NCBI RefSeq assembly: GCF_011808225.1
Contig: NZ_SOYS01000001.1
Coordinates: forward strand, 572,517-636,516
Origin: Cedecea colo
GTDB lineage: Bacteria; Pseudomonadota; Gammaproteobacteria; Enterobacterales; Enterobacteriaceae
DNA length: 64,000 bases
Direction of reading: 5' to 3'
Of this stretch, positions 1-9,589 are shown in pieces (position 1 is the first letter of the stretch; each line of letters begins with the position of its first letter). Position numbers and translations under genes: made by a program. The notes under the pieces were generated by a model. It saw only the letters and a program-made list of their open reading frames with translations. It was not told where the DNA came from and did not search any database.

Positions 1-1236
1 TACGATGGCGTAACGCTGAATGTCTCGACGTTTAGCACCGCGTATCCCACTTTATTGCGCCAGTGGCTGCCGGAGTTCGAGGCGCTCACTGGCATAAAGG
101 TGAACCTTGATACGCCTTCTTTCCCGGTTTACAACCAGCGTGCGGACCTGGAGCTTTCCACTAAAGGCGCCGCCTACGATGTGGTGAACGTAACCTTTAT
201 CTACAGTAGCCGCTGGATTAATTCCGGGTGGTTAACCCCGCTTGATGAGTTTATCGCCAACCCCAATCTGACCAGCGCTGAGTGGGATGTGCACGATTTC
301 CTGCAGGGCGGAATAGCGCCGGAAACCGGGCGGGACGGCAAGCTGTACGGCATTCCGTGGGTGGTGGAAGGCATGCTGGCGGGCGCATCTCGTTTTGACC
401 TGGTGACCGAAGCAGGTTTCAAATTCCCGGATACCACCGATGAGTTGGTCAACGTTCTGCAGGCGGTAAATAAAAAGCAGCGCGTAGCGGGCTATGTGAC
501 GGACAGCCACTACGGCTGGACCTTTATTCCCTATTTGCAGGCCTTTGGCGGCAATGTTTTCCGCAATCCGCCTGACGATCTGTTCCCGACGCTCGATACG
601 CCGGAAGCGGTGGCGGCAGCCGATTACTTTGCCCGCCTGATCCGCGAATTCGGGCCAAACGGCGGGCTGACTTACACGGCCGACCAGTCTACGCAGGCGC
701 TGAAGCTTGGGCGGGTTAACTTCTCCGATTCCAGCCTGGCCTACCTTGCGCAACTGGGCGATCCGGCGTCTTCCCGCACGTTGAAAACGGCGGGTTTTGG
801 TCAGATGGTGCAAGGCCCGGCAGGGCGCTTCCCCGGTATGGCGGTGCATGGGCTGGGTATTCCGGCAGGGTCGAAAAACAAAGAGGCCGCCTGGGCGTTT
901 ATCCAGTGGGCGCTTTCCAGGCAGGTTACCCGGCGCGCCATTCAGGCCGGTTACGGTTCGCCAACCCGCCGCAGCGATATCACTTCTCCGGCATATCGCA
1001 GCAAGCAAATCATCAACGGCGTAGATTTAGCCGGGCTGTCGCTGAGCGCCATGGATCGTGCAGCGCAGGGCGGCTACATGAAATACCGCACGGTGGATGT
1101 CTATCCGCAGGTCGATCAGCAACTTAACAAGGCGATTGCGCTGATTGTCTCCGGCCAGCTTTCAGCAAAACAGGCGATGCAGCAGGCGCAAACCGCTTCC
1201 ATTGCCGACCTGAAACGCGCGGGCGCGAAGATTTAA
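1..1236 (+). CDS. Extracellular solute-binding protein of a CUT1-type sugar/polyol ABC importer (5' partial)
   Basis: The reading frame is open from the first base of the window, so the true start and signal peptide lie upstream; the first in-frame start inside (TTG at 55) is mid-protein. The 411 visible codons look like a MalE/UgpB-like family 1 solute-binding protein: an early segment on the target entering from the periplasm, a middle part rich in aromatic residues (YGIPW near codon 115, HYGWTFIPYLQAFGGN near 170) that in this family lines the ligand cleft, and a C-terminal helical lobe. It is followed after 9 bases by two permease genes and an ATPase, so it should deliver substrate to that complex. 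The substrate cannot be read from sequence; sugar or sugar alcohol is inferred from the family only. Confidence 0.88.
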   Translation, partial: YDGVTLNVSTFSTAYPTLLRQWLPEFEALTGIKVNLDTPSFPVYNQRADLELSTKGAAYDVVNVTFIYSSRWINSGWLTPLDEFIANPNLTSAEWDVHDFLQGGIAPETGRDGKLYGIPWVVEGMLAGASRFDLVTEAGFKFPDTTDELVNVLQAVNKKQRVAGYVTDSHYGWTFIPYLQAFGGNVFRNPPDDLFPTLDTPEAVAAADYFARLIREFGPNGGLTYTADQSTQALKLGRVNFSDSSLAYLAQLGDPASSRTLKTAGFGQMVQGPAGRFPGMAVHGLGIPAGSKNKEAAWAFIQWALSRQVTRRAIQAGYGSPTRRSDITSPAYRSKQIINGVDLAGLSLSAMDRAAQGGYMKYRTVDVYPQVDQQLNKAIALIVSGQLSAKQAMQQAQTASIADLKRAGAKI

Positions 1237-1245
1237 GGAGCGAGT

Positions 1246-2151
1246 ATGCACGCTACTATTAACTGGCGTAGCCAGCGGCGTAATGCTTATCTGGCGGGAT
1301 TGTTGCCGTCGCTGGTGGTACTGGTCATTATTACTTTATTACCGGCTATCGCATTATTCATCACAAGCTTAACACCGTTAAGCCTGACTAATCCCCAGGC
1401 AACGTTTGAGTTTAGCGACCCGCTAATTAATTATCGCCAGCTCCTGGACGATCCACGATTTCTTAATTCCGTGGTCACGCAATTAAAAATGTCGCTGGTT
1501 AGCGTGTTATTTCAGGTGGTAATTGGATTAGGGCTGGCCGTATTACTCAACGGGGCTTCGTCCTGGCTACACACCGCCAGAACATTATTTCTTATTCCAA
1601 TGGTATTGCCGCCCATTATTGTGGCGCTGATCTGGAAGATAATTTACACCCCTGATATCAGCCCGCTGCATCAGGTATTGGAGATGTGGGGAATCACGCT
1701 GCCCTCGCTTATTGCCAATCCGGCCACCGCGTTGTGGGCCATTGTGGCGGCGGATATCTGGCAGTGGTTTCCTTTCACCATGTTAATGGTGCTGGCCGCG
1801 CTGCAAATGATCCCCAAAGATCCGCTGGAGGCGGCAAGCCTGGATGGCGCAACGCCGGGCAATATTTTCCGCTATATCGTACTGCCGTATATCAAGCCGG
1901 TGCTGGCGGTCTGCGCGCTGTTCAGGCTGATTGACAGCTTTAAGGCTTTCCCGCTGATTTACGTATTAACCGATGGCGGGCCGGGTTCGGTCACGGAGGT
2001 CACTAACTATTACGGTTTTATCCAGGCATTTAATTTCTCGTACTGGGGCTACGGCAGCGCGATTGCGGTGATTATTCTCGTCGGGGTATTTGTATTGAGC
2101 TATATCGTGGGCAAAGCGGGGTGGAGCGATGAGCGAAAAGCTGACGCTTGA
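1246..2151 (+). CDS. ABC importer permease, MalF-like (CUT1 family)
   Basis: A 301-residue inner-membrane protein with about six hydrophobic segments, the first at residues 15-40. Near residues 195-215 it has the cytoplasmic coupling (EAA) loop, visible as EAASLDGATPGNIFRYIVLP, through which such permeases contact the ATPase. It starts at an ATG 9 bases after the binding protein, with GGAG just upstream, and overlaps the next permease gene by 23 bases. Together with that gene it should form the heterodimeric channel. The assignment as the MalF-type partner rests on gene order and length. Confidence 0.9.
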   Translation: MHATINWRSQRRNAYLAGLLPSLVVLVIITLLPAIALFITSLTPLSLTNPQATFEFSDPLINYRQLLDDPRFLNSVVTQLKMSLVSVLFQVVIGLGLAVLLNGASSWLHTARTLFLIPMVLPPIIVALIWKIIYTPDISPLHQVLEMWGITLPSLIANPATALWAIVAADIWQWFPFTMLMVLAALQMIPKDPLEAASLDGATPGNIFRYIVLPYIKPVLAVCALFRLIDSFKAFPLIYVLTDGGPGSVTEVTNYYGFIQAFNFSYWGYGSAIAVIILVGVFVLSYIVGKAGWSDERKADA

Positions 2152-2992
2152 GGGTATTAACGAAGTATCCGTGCGCAGACGTAAGCCGTTTCGCCTGCTC
2201 GGCGGGCGGGAAGTCGTGACCTGGCTGTTGCTGCTTGTCGTGCTGTCCCCCTTTCTGTGGATGGTCATCATGGCGTTTCGTCCGGCGATGGAAGCCTTTG
2301 ATTTAACGCTGTGGTTCACGCCGACGCTCGACGCGTTTCGCGCGCTCTGGCAGGGGAACTTCCTGCATTCGTTCGGCAACAGCCTGCTGGTCAGCACGCT
2401 TTCTACAGGGCTGTCGCTGATTATCGGCGTTCCCGCCGCATGGGTTTTAACACGCTGGCAGTTTCCGGGGCGTGGCCACGTTGCGCTGTGGATTCTGGTG
2501 ACCCGCATGGCTCCGCCGATTGCGTTTACCATTCCGTTTTATCTGGCGTGGCGCTGGCTCGGTTTGCAGGACACGGTGCTGGGCCTGGCCATTGTTTATC
2601 TGACGTTCAACCTGGCGATTGTTATCTGGCTGATGCAAACCTTTTTTGCCGCGGTGCCTGCCGCACTCGAAGAAGCCGCCTGGCTTGATGGCTGCTCCAT
2701 CTGGCGAACGTTCTGGACCATCACGCTGCCGCTTGTTGCGCCGGGACTGGCGGCCACGGCGATTCTCTGTTTCATCTTCTCGTGGAACGATTTCTTTTAC
2801 GCCCTGATCCTGACGCGCACCCAGGCCGTTACGGCTCCCGTGGCAATCGTTAACTTTCTCCAGTATGAAGGCTGGGAGTGGAGCAAGATAGCCGCCAGCG
2901 GCACGCTGGTTATGCTGCCGGTAGTGGCGTTTACGCTGCTGGTGCGGCGCTATCTGGTTCACGGCCTGACCGCTGGCGGTCTGAAGGATTGA
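2129..2992 (+). CDS. ABC importer permease, MalG-like (CUT1 family)
   Basis: A 287-residue membrane protein whose first membrane segment is at about residues 30-50. It carries the EAA coupling loop (EEAAWLDGCSIWRTFWTITLP, residues about 180-200) and the C-terminal segments usual for MalG/UgpE-like permeases. The chosen ATG lies inside the end of the upstream permease gene, a 23-base overlap consistent with translational coupling. The downstream ATPase gene starts 3 bases after the stop. It is expected to pair with the preceding permease to form the transport channel. Confidence 0.9.
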   Translation: MSEKLTLEGINEVSVRRRKPFRLLGGREVVTWLLLLVVLSPFLWMVIMAFRPAMEAFDLTLWFTPTLDAFRALWQGNFLHSFGNSLLVSTLSTGLSLIIGVPAAWVLTRWQFPGRGHVALWILVTRMAPPIAFTIPFYLAWRWLGLQDTVLGLAIVYLTFNLAIVIWLMQTFFAAVPAALEEAAWLDGCSIWRTFWTITLPLVAPGLAATAILCFIFSWNDFFYALILTRTQAVTAPVAIVNFLQYEGWEWSKIAASGTLVMLPVVAFTLLVRRYLVHGLTAGGLKD

Positions 2993-2995
2993 GCA

Positions 2996-4054
2996 ATGAC
3001 CAGCATTACGTTAAGCAATATTCACAAGCGTTATGAAGATAACGTGATTATTAAGGGGCTGGATTTAACCATCCGCGAAGGGGAATTCGTGGCGCTTGTC
3101 GGGCCATCCGGCTGCGGGAAATCCACGCTGCTGCGTATGATTGCTGGCCTGGAAAGCATCAGCGATGGTGAAATTGCGCTGGATGGCGAGGTCATCAACG
3201 ATATTTCCCCGCAGGCGCGCAATATCGCGATGGTTTTTCAGAACTACGCGCTTTATCCGCATATGTCGGTGGCGGATAACCTCGGCTTCTCGCTGAAGAT
3301 GCAGGGCGTGAAGAAGGCGTTGATTGATGAGCGCGTCGCGCAGGTTGCGGTAACGCTTGGCTTATCGGCGTTGCTGAAACGCAAACCGGGGCAGCTTTCC
3401 GGCGGGCAACGCCAGCGCGTGGCGATGGGGCGCGCTATCCTGCGCAATCCTCGCGTGTTTTTGTTCGATGAACCTCTTTCAAACCTGGACGCAAAACTAC
3501 GCGTCGAGATGCGAACCGAAATAAAGGCGCTTCACCAGCGGCTGAACGCCACCATGGTTTACGTCACCCACGATCAGGTTGAAGCGATGACCATGGCCGA
3601 CAGAATCGTGGTGCTTAAAGACGGCGTTATCGAACAGGTGGGCACGCCGCTTGAGCTGTACGACAGGCCGCGCAATGCGTTTGTGGCAAGCTTTATCGGT
3701 TCGCCATCTATGAATCTACTCAGCGGGCGGGTCGATCGTGAATCAGTGATTACCGATGACGGCCTACGCCTGCCGTTAATTAATGTTCCCGACGCGGCTC
3801 AGGGTAAACGCGTGCTGTATGGCGTCAGGCCTGAACATTTTGCCCAGGTAACGCAAGGCGGCGTGGCGGCGGAAGTGAACGTCGTGGAACCGACCGGCGC
3901 GGAAACGCAAATCGCGCTGAATATTGGTAAGCAAAAGGCGATAGCAGTATTTCGCGACCGGGTGCAAACGAAGCCGGGAAGCGAACTGCAACTGCTGCCG
4001 GACGTGCGTCAGGCGCATTTGTTCGATGAGCAAAGCGGGGCGCGGATCAACTAA
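2996..4054 (+). CDS. ABC importer ATPase, MalK/UgpC/SmoK-like
   Basis: A 352-residue ATPase with a complete nucleotide-binding domain: Walker [10 protein letters not shown] (residues about 36-44), Q-loop [10 protein letters not shown], signature LSGGQRQR near 133, Walker [13 protein letters not shown] near 155, and the switch histidine in VTHDQ near 190. The C-terminal 120 residues form the TOBE/OB region typical of MalK-type ATPases, with GVRPEHF visible. It is the last gene of the importer operon and should hydrolyse ATP for the two upstream permeases. A GC-rich inverted repeat follows 19 bases after the stop. Confidence 0.93.
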   Translation: MTSITLSNIHKRYEDNVIIKGLDLTIREGEFVALVGPSGCGKSTLLRMIAGLESISDGEIALDGEVINDISPQARNIAMVFQNYALYPHMSVADNLGFSLKMQGVKKALIDERVAQVAVTLGLSALLKRKPGQLSGGQRQRVAMGRAILRNPRVFLFDEPLSNLDAKLRVEMRTEIKALHQRLNATMVYVTHDQVEAMTMADRIVVLKDGVIEQVGTPLELYDRPRNAFVASFIGSPSMNLLSGRVDRESVITDDGLRLPLINVPDAAQGKRVLYGVRPEHFAQVTQGGVAAEVNVVEPTGAETQIALNIGKQKAIAVFRDRVQTKPGSELQLLPDVRQAHLFDEQSGARIN

Positions 4055-4073
4055 GGTTTAAGCGTGGTTAAAT

Positions 4074-4094
4074 CCTCTCCCGTTCAGGGAGAGG
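4074..4094. repeat. Perfect 8-bp inverted repeat between convergent genes
   Basis: CCTCTCCC and GGGAGAGG are separated by GTTCA, between the stop of the ATPase gene and the stop of gapC on the other strand. It can fold on either strand. Neither side has a T-run, so it is a weak candidate for a factor-independent terminator. It resembles short GC-rich intergenic palindromes common in enterobacteria. Confidence 0.55.
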
Positions 4095-4106
4095 GTGCGA
4101 GTAAAA

Positions 4107-5108
4107 TTAGTCTTTGGCAACGGCGTCCAGCACGCGAACCAGCTGTGTCACAAATCCATACTCGTTATCGTACCAGGCGACGGTTTTCACCAGTTGCAGG
4201 TCGCCGACTTCCGTGACTTCGGTTTGTGTGGCGTCAAACACCGAGCCGAAGTCCGTCCCGACAATATCGGAAGAAACAATCTCTTCATCGGTGTAGCCAA
4301 AAGATTCATTCCCTTCCGTGGCTTTTTTCAGCGCGGCGTTAATTTCATCCACCGTCACTTTTTTCTCAAGAATGGACACCAGTTCAGTGACCGAGCCGGT
4401 CAGCGTCGGCACGCGCTGGGCGTGGCCTTTCAGCTTGCCCTGAAGTTCCGGGATCACCAGCCCGATAGCTTTTGCAGCCCCCGTTGTGTGAGGAATAATG
4501 TTTTGTGCGGCGGCGCGTGAAGCACGCAGATCTTTCCCACGCGGGCCATCAACCAGCGACTGTGTACCCGTGTAGGCATGGATGGTGGTCATGGTGCCGA
4601 GCCTGATGCCGAAGCTGTCGTGAAGGGCTTTTGCCATTGGCGCCAGGCAGTTGGTGGTGCAGGAAGCAACCGACAGAATTTTATCTTCCGGCGTAATAGT
4701 ATTGCAGTTCACATTAAAGACGATGGTTTTCATATCGCCCGCAGGCGCGGAAATCAGTACTTTCTTCGCGCCCGTGTCCAGATGCGCGCTGGCTTTCTCT
4801 GCGGAGGTATAGAAGCCGGTGCACTCAATCACAATTTCAACGCCGTCTTGCCCCCAGGGAATATTCTTCGCCTCTTTTTCCGCATACACCGCGATCTTTT
4901 TACCGTTTATTACCAGCGCATCTTCGGTGTAATCCACCGTACCGTCGAAGTTTCGGTAGCTTGAATCATGCTTGAGCAGGTAGGCCAGCACTTTCGGGGA
5001 GGTAAGATCGTTTATCGCGACGATATCCACCTCGCTTTGGGTTTCCAGAACCCGGCGCAACACCAGGCGTCCAATACGACCAAAGCCGTTAATGCCGATT
5101 TTTTTCAT
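4107..5108 (-). CDS. gapC: Glyceraldehyde-3-phosphate dehydrogenase, GapC type
   Basis: A 333-residue NAD-dependent phosphorylating GAPDH, which converts glyceraldehyde 3-phosphate to 1,3-bisphosphoglycerate in the cytoplasm. The N-terminal Rossmann motif is INGFGRIGR. The active-site motif [10 protein letters not shown] places the nucleophile at Cys150, and the general base His177 lies in TIHAYT. The start is the ATG at 5108 directly before KKIGINGFG; an in-frame codon 36 bases upstream would add 12 unlikely residues. GGGG sits about 9 bases upstream. From memory, E. coli K-12 has the gapC reading frame broken next to cybB. Here the gene is intact with the same neighbour, divergently oriented. 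It is distinct from housekeeping gapA. Confidence 0.9.
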   Translation of the reverse strand: MKKIGINGFGRIGRLVLRRVLETQSEVDIVAINDLTSPKVLAYLLKHDSSYRNFDGTVDYTEDALVINGKKIAVYAEKEAKNIPWGQDGVEIVIECTGFYTSAEKASAHLDTGAKKVLISAPAGDMKTIVFNVNCNTITPEDKILSVASCTTNCLAPMAKALHDSFGIRLGTMTTIHAYTGTQSLVDGPRGKDLRASRAAAQNIIPHTTGAAKAIGLVIPELQGKLKGHAQRVPTLTGSVTELVSILEKKVTVDEINAALKKATEGNESFGYTDEEIVSSDIVGTDFGSVFDATQTEVTEVGDLQLVKTVAWYDNEYGFVTQLVRVLDAVAKD

Positions 5109-5299
5109 GACGAATACCCCATTATTTACGGTTGGAAGTAGCAAAATCCGTAATCATCACTAGTGATAGTTCATAAACAGAAGGGCCGCAAACCGGCTCT
5201 CTGATGCCGGCGTGTCAGTAATTTTCACCTGATGTTGATGATTTTCAGAGGGCTTACCGTTATCCTGGTGCCATCGTCGTCACAGTGCAGGAACCTTTA

Positions 5300-5836
5300 A
5301 TGCGTAGCAAATACACCCCGTTACAGATAACGCTTCACTGGCTGGTTTTTCTTTTAATTGTCGGGGCCTATTGCGCCATGGAGCTAAAAGGCTTTTTCCC
5401 GCGCAGCTACCGGCCAACGATTAACGCTATCCATGTTACCTGCGGGCTGAGCGTGCTGGTATTGATGGTTGTGCGTCTGCTGGTGCGGATTAAATATCGC
5501 GCTCCGGCCATTACGCCAAAGCCGCATCCGGCCATCACCGGTCTCTCGCATCTGGTGCACACCGTTATTTATTTGATGTTTATCGTATTACCCGTCTTTG
5601 GCTTTCTTACCGTCTATTTTAAAGGCCACGAATGGTCGGTTCTCGGTATCCCGATGCCACATGCCCCGGAACTGGATGAAGACAGGCAGTTCACGGTGAA
5701 AGAGATCCACGAGCTGATTGCCAACACGGGCTATTTTGTTATTGGCATCCATGCCTTTGCCGCGCTGTTCCATCATTACGTCTGGAAAGACAATACCTTG
5801 CTGCGCATGATGCCGGGGAAAAAAGATCGGGGTTAG
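5300..5836 (+). CDS. cybB: Cytochrome b561, superoxide:ubiquinone oxidoreductase
   Basis: A 178-residue integral membrane dihaem cytochrome b561 with four hydrophobic segments and conserved histidines: LHWLVF near residue 13, IHVTCG near 50, and HAFAALFHHYVWKDNTLLRMMP at the C-terminus. In E. coli the protein is known to transfer electrons from superoxide to ubiquinone. The start at 5300 follows AGGA and matches the E. coli N-terminus; a GTG 15 bases upstream is the less likely alternative. It is divergent from gapC with about 190 bases between. Confidence 0.9.
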   Translation: MRSKYTPLQITLHWLVFLLIVGAYCAMELKGFFPRSYRPTINAIHVTCGLSVLVLMVVRLLVRIKYRAPAITPKPHPAITGLSHLVHTVIYLMFIVLPVFGFLTVYFKGHEWSVLGIPMPHAPELDEDRQFTVKEIHELIANTGYFVIGIHAFAALFHHYVWKDNTLLRMMPGKKDRG

Positions 5837-5978
5837 CCGTATTGCTCAAGGGACTGCCGTTCACATTGCATATCCTTCTTACCGGCTGGCGCTTTCGCAG
5901 GCACATCCTAAGGTTAAAGTGCAATGCCATTAGTTTGTCAGGCCGCTGATAACAATAGGCATATGAGGAGATGAAAAA

Positions 5979-6512
5979 TTGAAAATAGCATGTCTTGGCT
6001 GGGGCTCTTTAATATGGAAACCGGGGGAATTACCCCTGGCCGGCGAGTGGCACCCGGATGGCCCTGCCATGCCGGTTGAATTTTCTCGGGTGGGAGATGG
6101 CGGCGAACTTGCTACGGTTGTTTGTATGAACGCTCCGCTCGTTCAGGTTTATTGGGCCTTACTGAGCGCTGATACTATCCAGCAAGCCGCTTTATCGCTA
6201 CGTGAGCGTGAGCAGATTCCCGCATCCCGTGAGGATGGCGTAGGTTCCTTAATTCTATCCGGCAAGCCGACAGGCATTCTTGCCCGTTGGGTGGCAGAGA
6301 AGAAGCTGGACGCAGTAATCTGGACTGCTCTTCCGCCACGCTTTAATGGTCTTGAAGGGCGCATTCCCTGTACGGAAGATGCGCTGGCCTATCTCAGTTC
6401 CCTTGAGGGAGAAAAACGACAGCATGCGCAGGATTATATGAAAAAAGTTCCTGCTGAGTTTGATACTCCCTACCGTAAAGTTATCCGCGAGCAACTTGGT
6501 TGGGACTGTTAA
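5979..6512 (+). CDS. GGCT/AIG2-like family protein (uncharacterised)
   Basis: A 177-residue protein beginning KIACLGWGSLIW, which resembles the substrate-loop region of gamma-glutamylcyclotransferase-like (AIG2-like) folds, where a Y/WGSL motif binds the substrate. A later VEFSR segment and an acidic residue region fit loosely; enzymatic activity is not established. The start is a TTG at 5979, with GAGGAG ending 8 bases upstream; no in-frame ATG is better placed. The next gene lies in the same frame, 51 bases after the single TAA, with no other stop between. No function can be given beyond the fold. Confidence 0.65.
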   Translation: MKIACLGWGSLIWKPGELPLAGEWHPDGPAMPVEFSRVGDGGELATVVCMNAPLVQVYWALLSADTIQQAALSLREREQIPASREDGVGSLILSGKPTGILARWVAEKKLDAVIWTALPPRFNGLEGRIPCTEDALAYLSSLEGEKRQHAQDYMKKVPAEFDTPYRKVIREQLGWDC

Positions 6513-6563
6513 CGATCTGTAATTAGCCGGGCATACAGGGAAGTTATTAATCAAACTATAAAG

Positions 6564-7121
6564 GTGTCCGCTGATATTGACATGTTCGCTAGTGACGTTG
6601 CCGCGGAACTTGATGTATCGAAACACGAAGTTCTGGTGGCTATGTTACGAGATGGAGCAGACATTGCGCGCGATCGTTACGCAAAAGATGACATGAACGT
6701 AACGACAGATTCGTTTGTGGGGGATGGGCATGTCTCTAATCATTTCATGCTAAATACTAACAAAAGCCAACATGAAGAAACGCATGACTGGATGTTAAGA
6801 GATAAAACTGCTGCTGCTTTTTGCTCGCCCTGGAAATATAAGATCGAGAGAATCAAAGCGGGTGATACGGTTTTTCATTATGAAAGCGGTACAGGAATTG
6901 TTGGTTTCGGCGTGGCCAACGGTAAACTGCAAAAAACTGAATTCTTTGGTCAGGCCGAAGATACTTACTACTATAAACTCGATAATTATCAAAAGGTTGA
7001 TAAGGAAGCGCCCGCTAAAAAAGTTAAAGAGATTTTGGGAAGAAAGATTCCGTTCGCTTCGACCCTCATTGCATTGAGAGGTGGCGAGGTTCTTGAGAAC
7101 GCCTTGAAAAAAATGATATAG
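6564..7121 (+). CDS. Hypothetical protein with a probable EVE/PUA-like domain
   Basis: A 185-residue protein in an AT-rich stretch. From about residue 58 it reads like an EVE-type PUA-superfamily domain: a FMLNTNKS strand, then IKAGDTVFHYESGTGIVGFG near residue 100, matching the GD..FxYxSG..GI.G pattern of that fold, and a C-terminal PFASTLIAL strand. EVE/PUA domains bind modified bases or RNA in characterised members, but no specific role is known here. The start is unclear: GTG at 6564 and ATG at 6582 are candidates, both with poor ribosome sites. The lower GC than its neighbours suggests acquisition by transfer. Confidence 0.55.
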   Translation: MSADIDMFASDVAAELDVSKHEVLVAMLRDGADIARDRYAKDDMNVTTDSFVGDGHVSNHFMLNTNKSQHEETHDWMLRDKTAAAFCSPWKYKIERIKAGDTVFHYESGTGIVGFGVANGKLQKTEFFGQAEDTYYYKLDNYQKVDKEAPAKKVKEILGRKIPFASTLIALRGGEVLENALKKMI

Positions 7122-7429
7122 CCGCCTACGTGAAGTGAATCCCATTTTGCTGGACTTTTTATAGGGGCGGTTTTTCATTGCCATAAGCATTACAGCAGAC
7201 ATTCACTGAGAGGCGCGGGTATGCGCAACCGGACAGGATGAAAAAAGGATGAACAATTCTGGATGCTTCTCGAAAAAAACCGGGCAAAATGGTTTAAAAA
7301 ATCTTGCAGAGGCAATTTTAGGAACAGCTAAAAGGCCGTATACGACTCCAGATGCCCGGCGCTGCCGCGTTTCAACTTGCTAAGATCTATATAAAATTCA
7401 AACTTATCAAATCTAAAAAATAGCGTACA
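7122..7429. other. AT-rich intergenic stretch upstream of frmR
   Basis: About 300 bases without a convincing gene. The short minus-strand frames here have no ribosome site or family resemblance. Base composition is like the preceding gene, and it ends in an A/T-rich segment (about 7380-7425) likely to hold the frmRA promoter. Confidence 0.5.
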
Positions 7430-7455
7430 ATACTCCCCTATAGTATACGTAGGGG
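7430..7455 (+). promoter_or_regulatory. Probable FrmR operator overlapping the frmRA promoter
   Basis: Two nested inverted repeats lie just before the frmR start: ATACT (7430-7434) with AGTAT (7442-7446), and CCCCTA (7435-7440) with TAGGGG (7450-7455). Read on the minus strand the core is TACT-N2-GGGG-AGTA, the arrangement known for RcnR/FrmR-family sites (TACT, G-run, AGTA). Autoregulation by FrmR is inferred from this and from gene order. Confidence 0.7.
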
Positions 7456-7460
7456 GCGCT

Positions 7461-7736
7461 ATGCCGCATTCACCTGAAGATAAAAAACGCATTCTGACGC
7501 GGGTAAGGCGTATTCGCGGCCAGACGGAAGCGCTGGAGCGCGCGCTGGAAAATGGCGATCCCTGCATCGCCATCCTGCAACAAATCGCCGCAGTTCGCGG
7601 GGCCGCCAATGGCCTGATGGGCGAAATGATGGAAATCCACCTGAAAGATGAGCTGGTCGCGGGCGACACGTCCGAAGAACAGCGCGCGCTGCGGATGGCA
7701 GAAATCGGCCATTTACTTCGCTCTTATCTAAAATAA
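7461..7736 (+). CDS. frmR: Formaldehyde-sensing repressor FrmR (CsoR/RcnR family)
   Basis: A 91-residue all-helical DNA-binding repressor, near-identical by eye to enterobacterial FrmR. The residues known to react with formaldehyde are present: Pro2 after Met removal, Cys35 in DPCIAIL, and His60 in EIHLKDEL. In the family, formaldehyde crosslinks the N-terminal proline to the cysteine and releases DNA. It starts at ATG 7461, lies 32 bases before frmA, and should repress both genes through the palindromes immediately upstream. Confidence 0.95.
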   Translation: MPHSPEDKKRILTRVRRIRGQTEALERALENGDPCIAILQQIAAVRGAANGLMGEMMEIHLKDELVAGDTSEEQRALRMAEIGHLLRSYLK

Positions 7737-7753
7737 CTATGACTCTCACCTGA

Positions 7754-8887
<1,134 letters not shown>

Positions 8888-8897
8888 GCCGTTCATC

Positions 8898-8922
8898 GCT
8901 GCCGCCTCCGGGCGGCAGCTTT
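8898..8922. terminator. Stem-loop terminator between frmA and emrE
   Basis: GCTGCCGCC and GGCGGCAGC form a 9-bp GC-rich stem with a TCCG loop, followed by TTT. It lies between two convergent genes, 10 bases after the frmA stop and 3 bases from the emrE stop, so it probably serves both directions. Confidence 0.8.
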
Positions 8923-8925
8923 CGC

Positions 8926-9255
8926 TTAATGGGCGACGGATTTTGAGAACAGATTAATCACCAGCACGCCTGCAACAATCAGCGCCATACCTGCCAGCGC
9001 TGGCCAGTCCAGCTTCTGGCCAAGGAACAGCCATCCCACTGCACCGATCAACACAATTCCTGCGCCGGACCAGATAGCATAAATCACGCCGGTTGGAATG
9101 GTGCGCATGGTCAGCGCAAGGCAATAAAAAGCCACAGCGTAGAACACAATGGTCGCCACGCCTGGCCAGAGGCGGCTAAATCCCTCCGAAAGCTTCAGCG
9201 AGGTAGTGGCAATCACTTCCGCAACGATAGCAATCATCAGCCAGGTGTAGGTCAT
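8926..9255 (-). CDS. emrE: Small multidrug resistance efflux protein, EmrE type
   Basis: A 109-residue inner-membrane protein with four transmembrane helices. It is a proton-coupled antiporter family that exports quaternary ammonium and other cationic aromatic compounds as a dimer. The essential membrane glutamate is Glu13, in VAEVIATT, and Tyr59 and Trp62 in YAIWSG match the EmrE substrate pocket. The C-terminal INLFSKS is close to E. coli EmrE. Its ATG overlaps by 4 bases (ATGA) the stop of a truncated TetR gene, so expression now depends on transcripts from upstream, probably the bd-oxidase operon. Confidence 0.88.
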   Translation of the reverse strand: MTYTWLMIAIVAEVIATTSLKLSEGFSRLWPGVATIVFYAVAFYCLALTMRTIPTGVIYAIWSGAGIVLIGAVGWLFLGQKLDWPALAGMALIVAGVLVINLFSKSVAH

Positions 9256-9473
9256 TTCATTTTTTCCGTAAGCTTTATCAGCTGGTTAATCAGCGACTGG
9301 CGCTGTGTTTCAGTAATATTGTGATAGTCGCACAGGGTGGCAAACCACAGGCCGTCTGCCGCCAGTCGGCAAAGCAGCAGCTGCTGCGCAAACTCGGGCT
9401 CCGCCTCGTCCCTGGGAAGGGCGCTGTTAATAAAAAGCGCCCAGCTATCGCGAATATTACTCAGGACCTTAAG
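9252..9473 (-). pseudogene. C-terminal remnant of a TetR-type regulator
   Basis: The frame ending at 9252 encodes about 70 residues (from LSNIRDSWALFINS to the C-terminal LINQLIKLTEKMK) that look like the ligand-binding C-terminal half of a TetR/AcrR regulator. No helix-turn-helix part remains. Upstream in this frame the sequence only reads as a shadow of the DUF2474 gene, which overlaps its first few codons. The 4-base overlap with emrE suggests an ancestral tetR-emrE operon that lost its regulator's 5' half when joined to the cyd operon. A short functional peptide is not excluded. Confidence 0.65.
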
Positions 9474-9589
9474 CCAGCGGCATTCATCAGCAGTCGGAAC
9501 ACCATGCTCACCGCGGCCAGCGCCAGTACGCTGCCGCTCCACAGCACCACCATCCACATCAGACGCTTACTTGTTTGCTTCATTTTCAT
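9461..9589 (-). CDS. Small membrane protein of the bd-oxidase operon (DUF2474)
   Basis: A 42-residue protein with one hydrophobic helix (WMVVLWSGSVLALAAVSMVF) after a basic N-terminus. Genes of this type, DUF2474, commonly follow cydAB of the cyanide-insensitive class and are thought to be a small accessory subunit comparable to CydX. The ATG overlaps the TGA of the upstream subunit II gene (ATGA); a second in-frame ATG lies two codons later. It is too short to be found by length filters. Confidence 0.8.
   Translation of the reverse strand: MKMKQTSKRLMWMVVLWSGSVLALAAVSMVFRLLMNAAGLRS

Noticed and set aside
232-1008. Long minus-strand frame of 258 codons inside the solute-binding protein gene
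   Set aside because: It lies opposite a clear family gene, is rich in Arg and His from antisense of GC-rich codons, and has no ribosome site.
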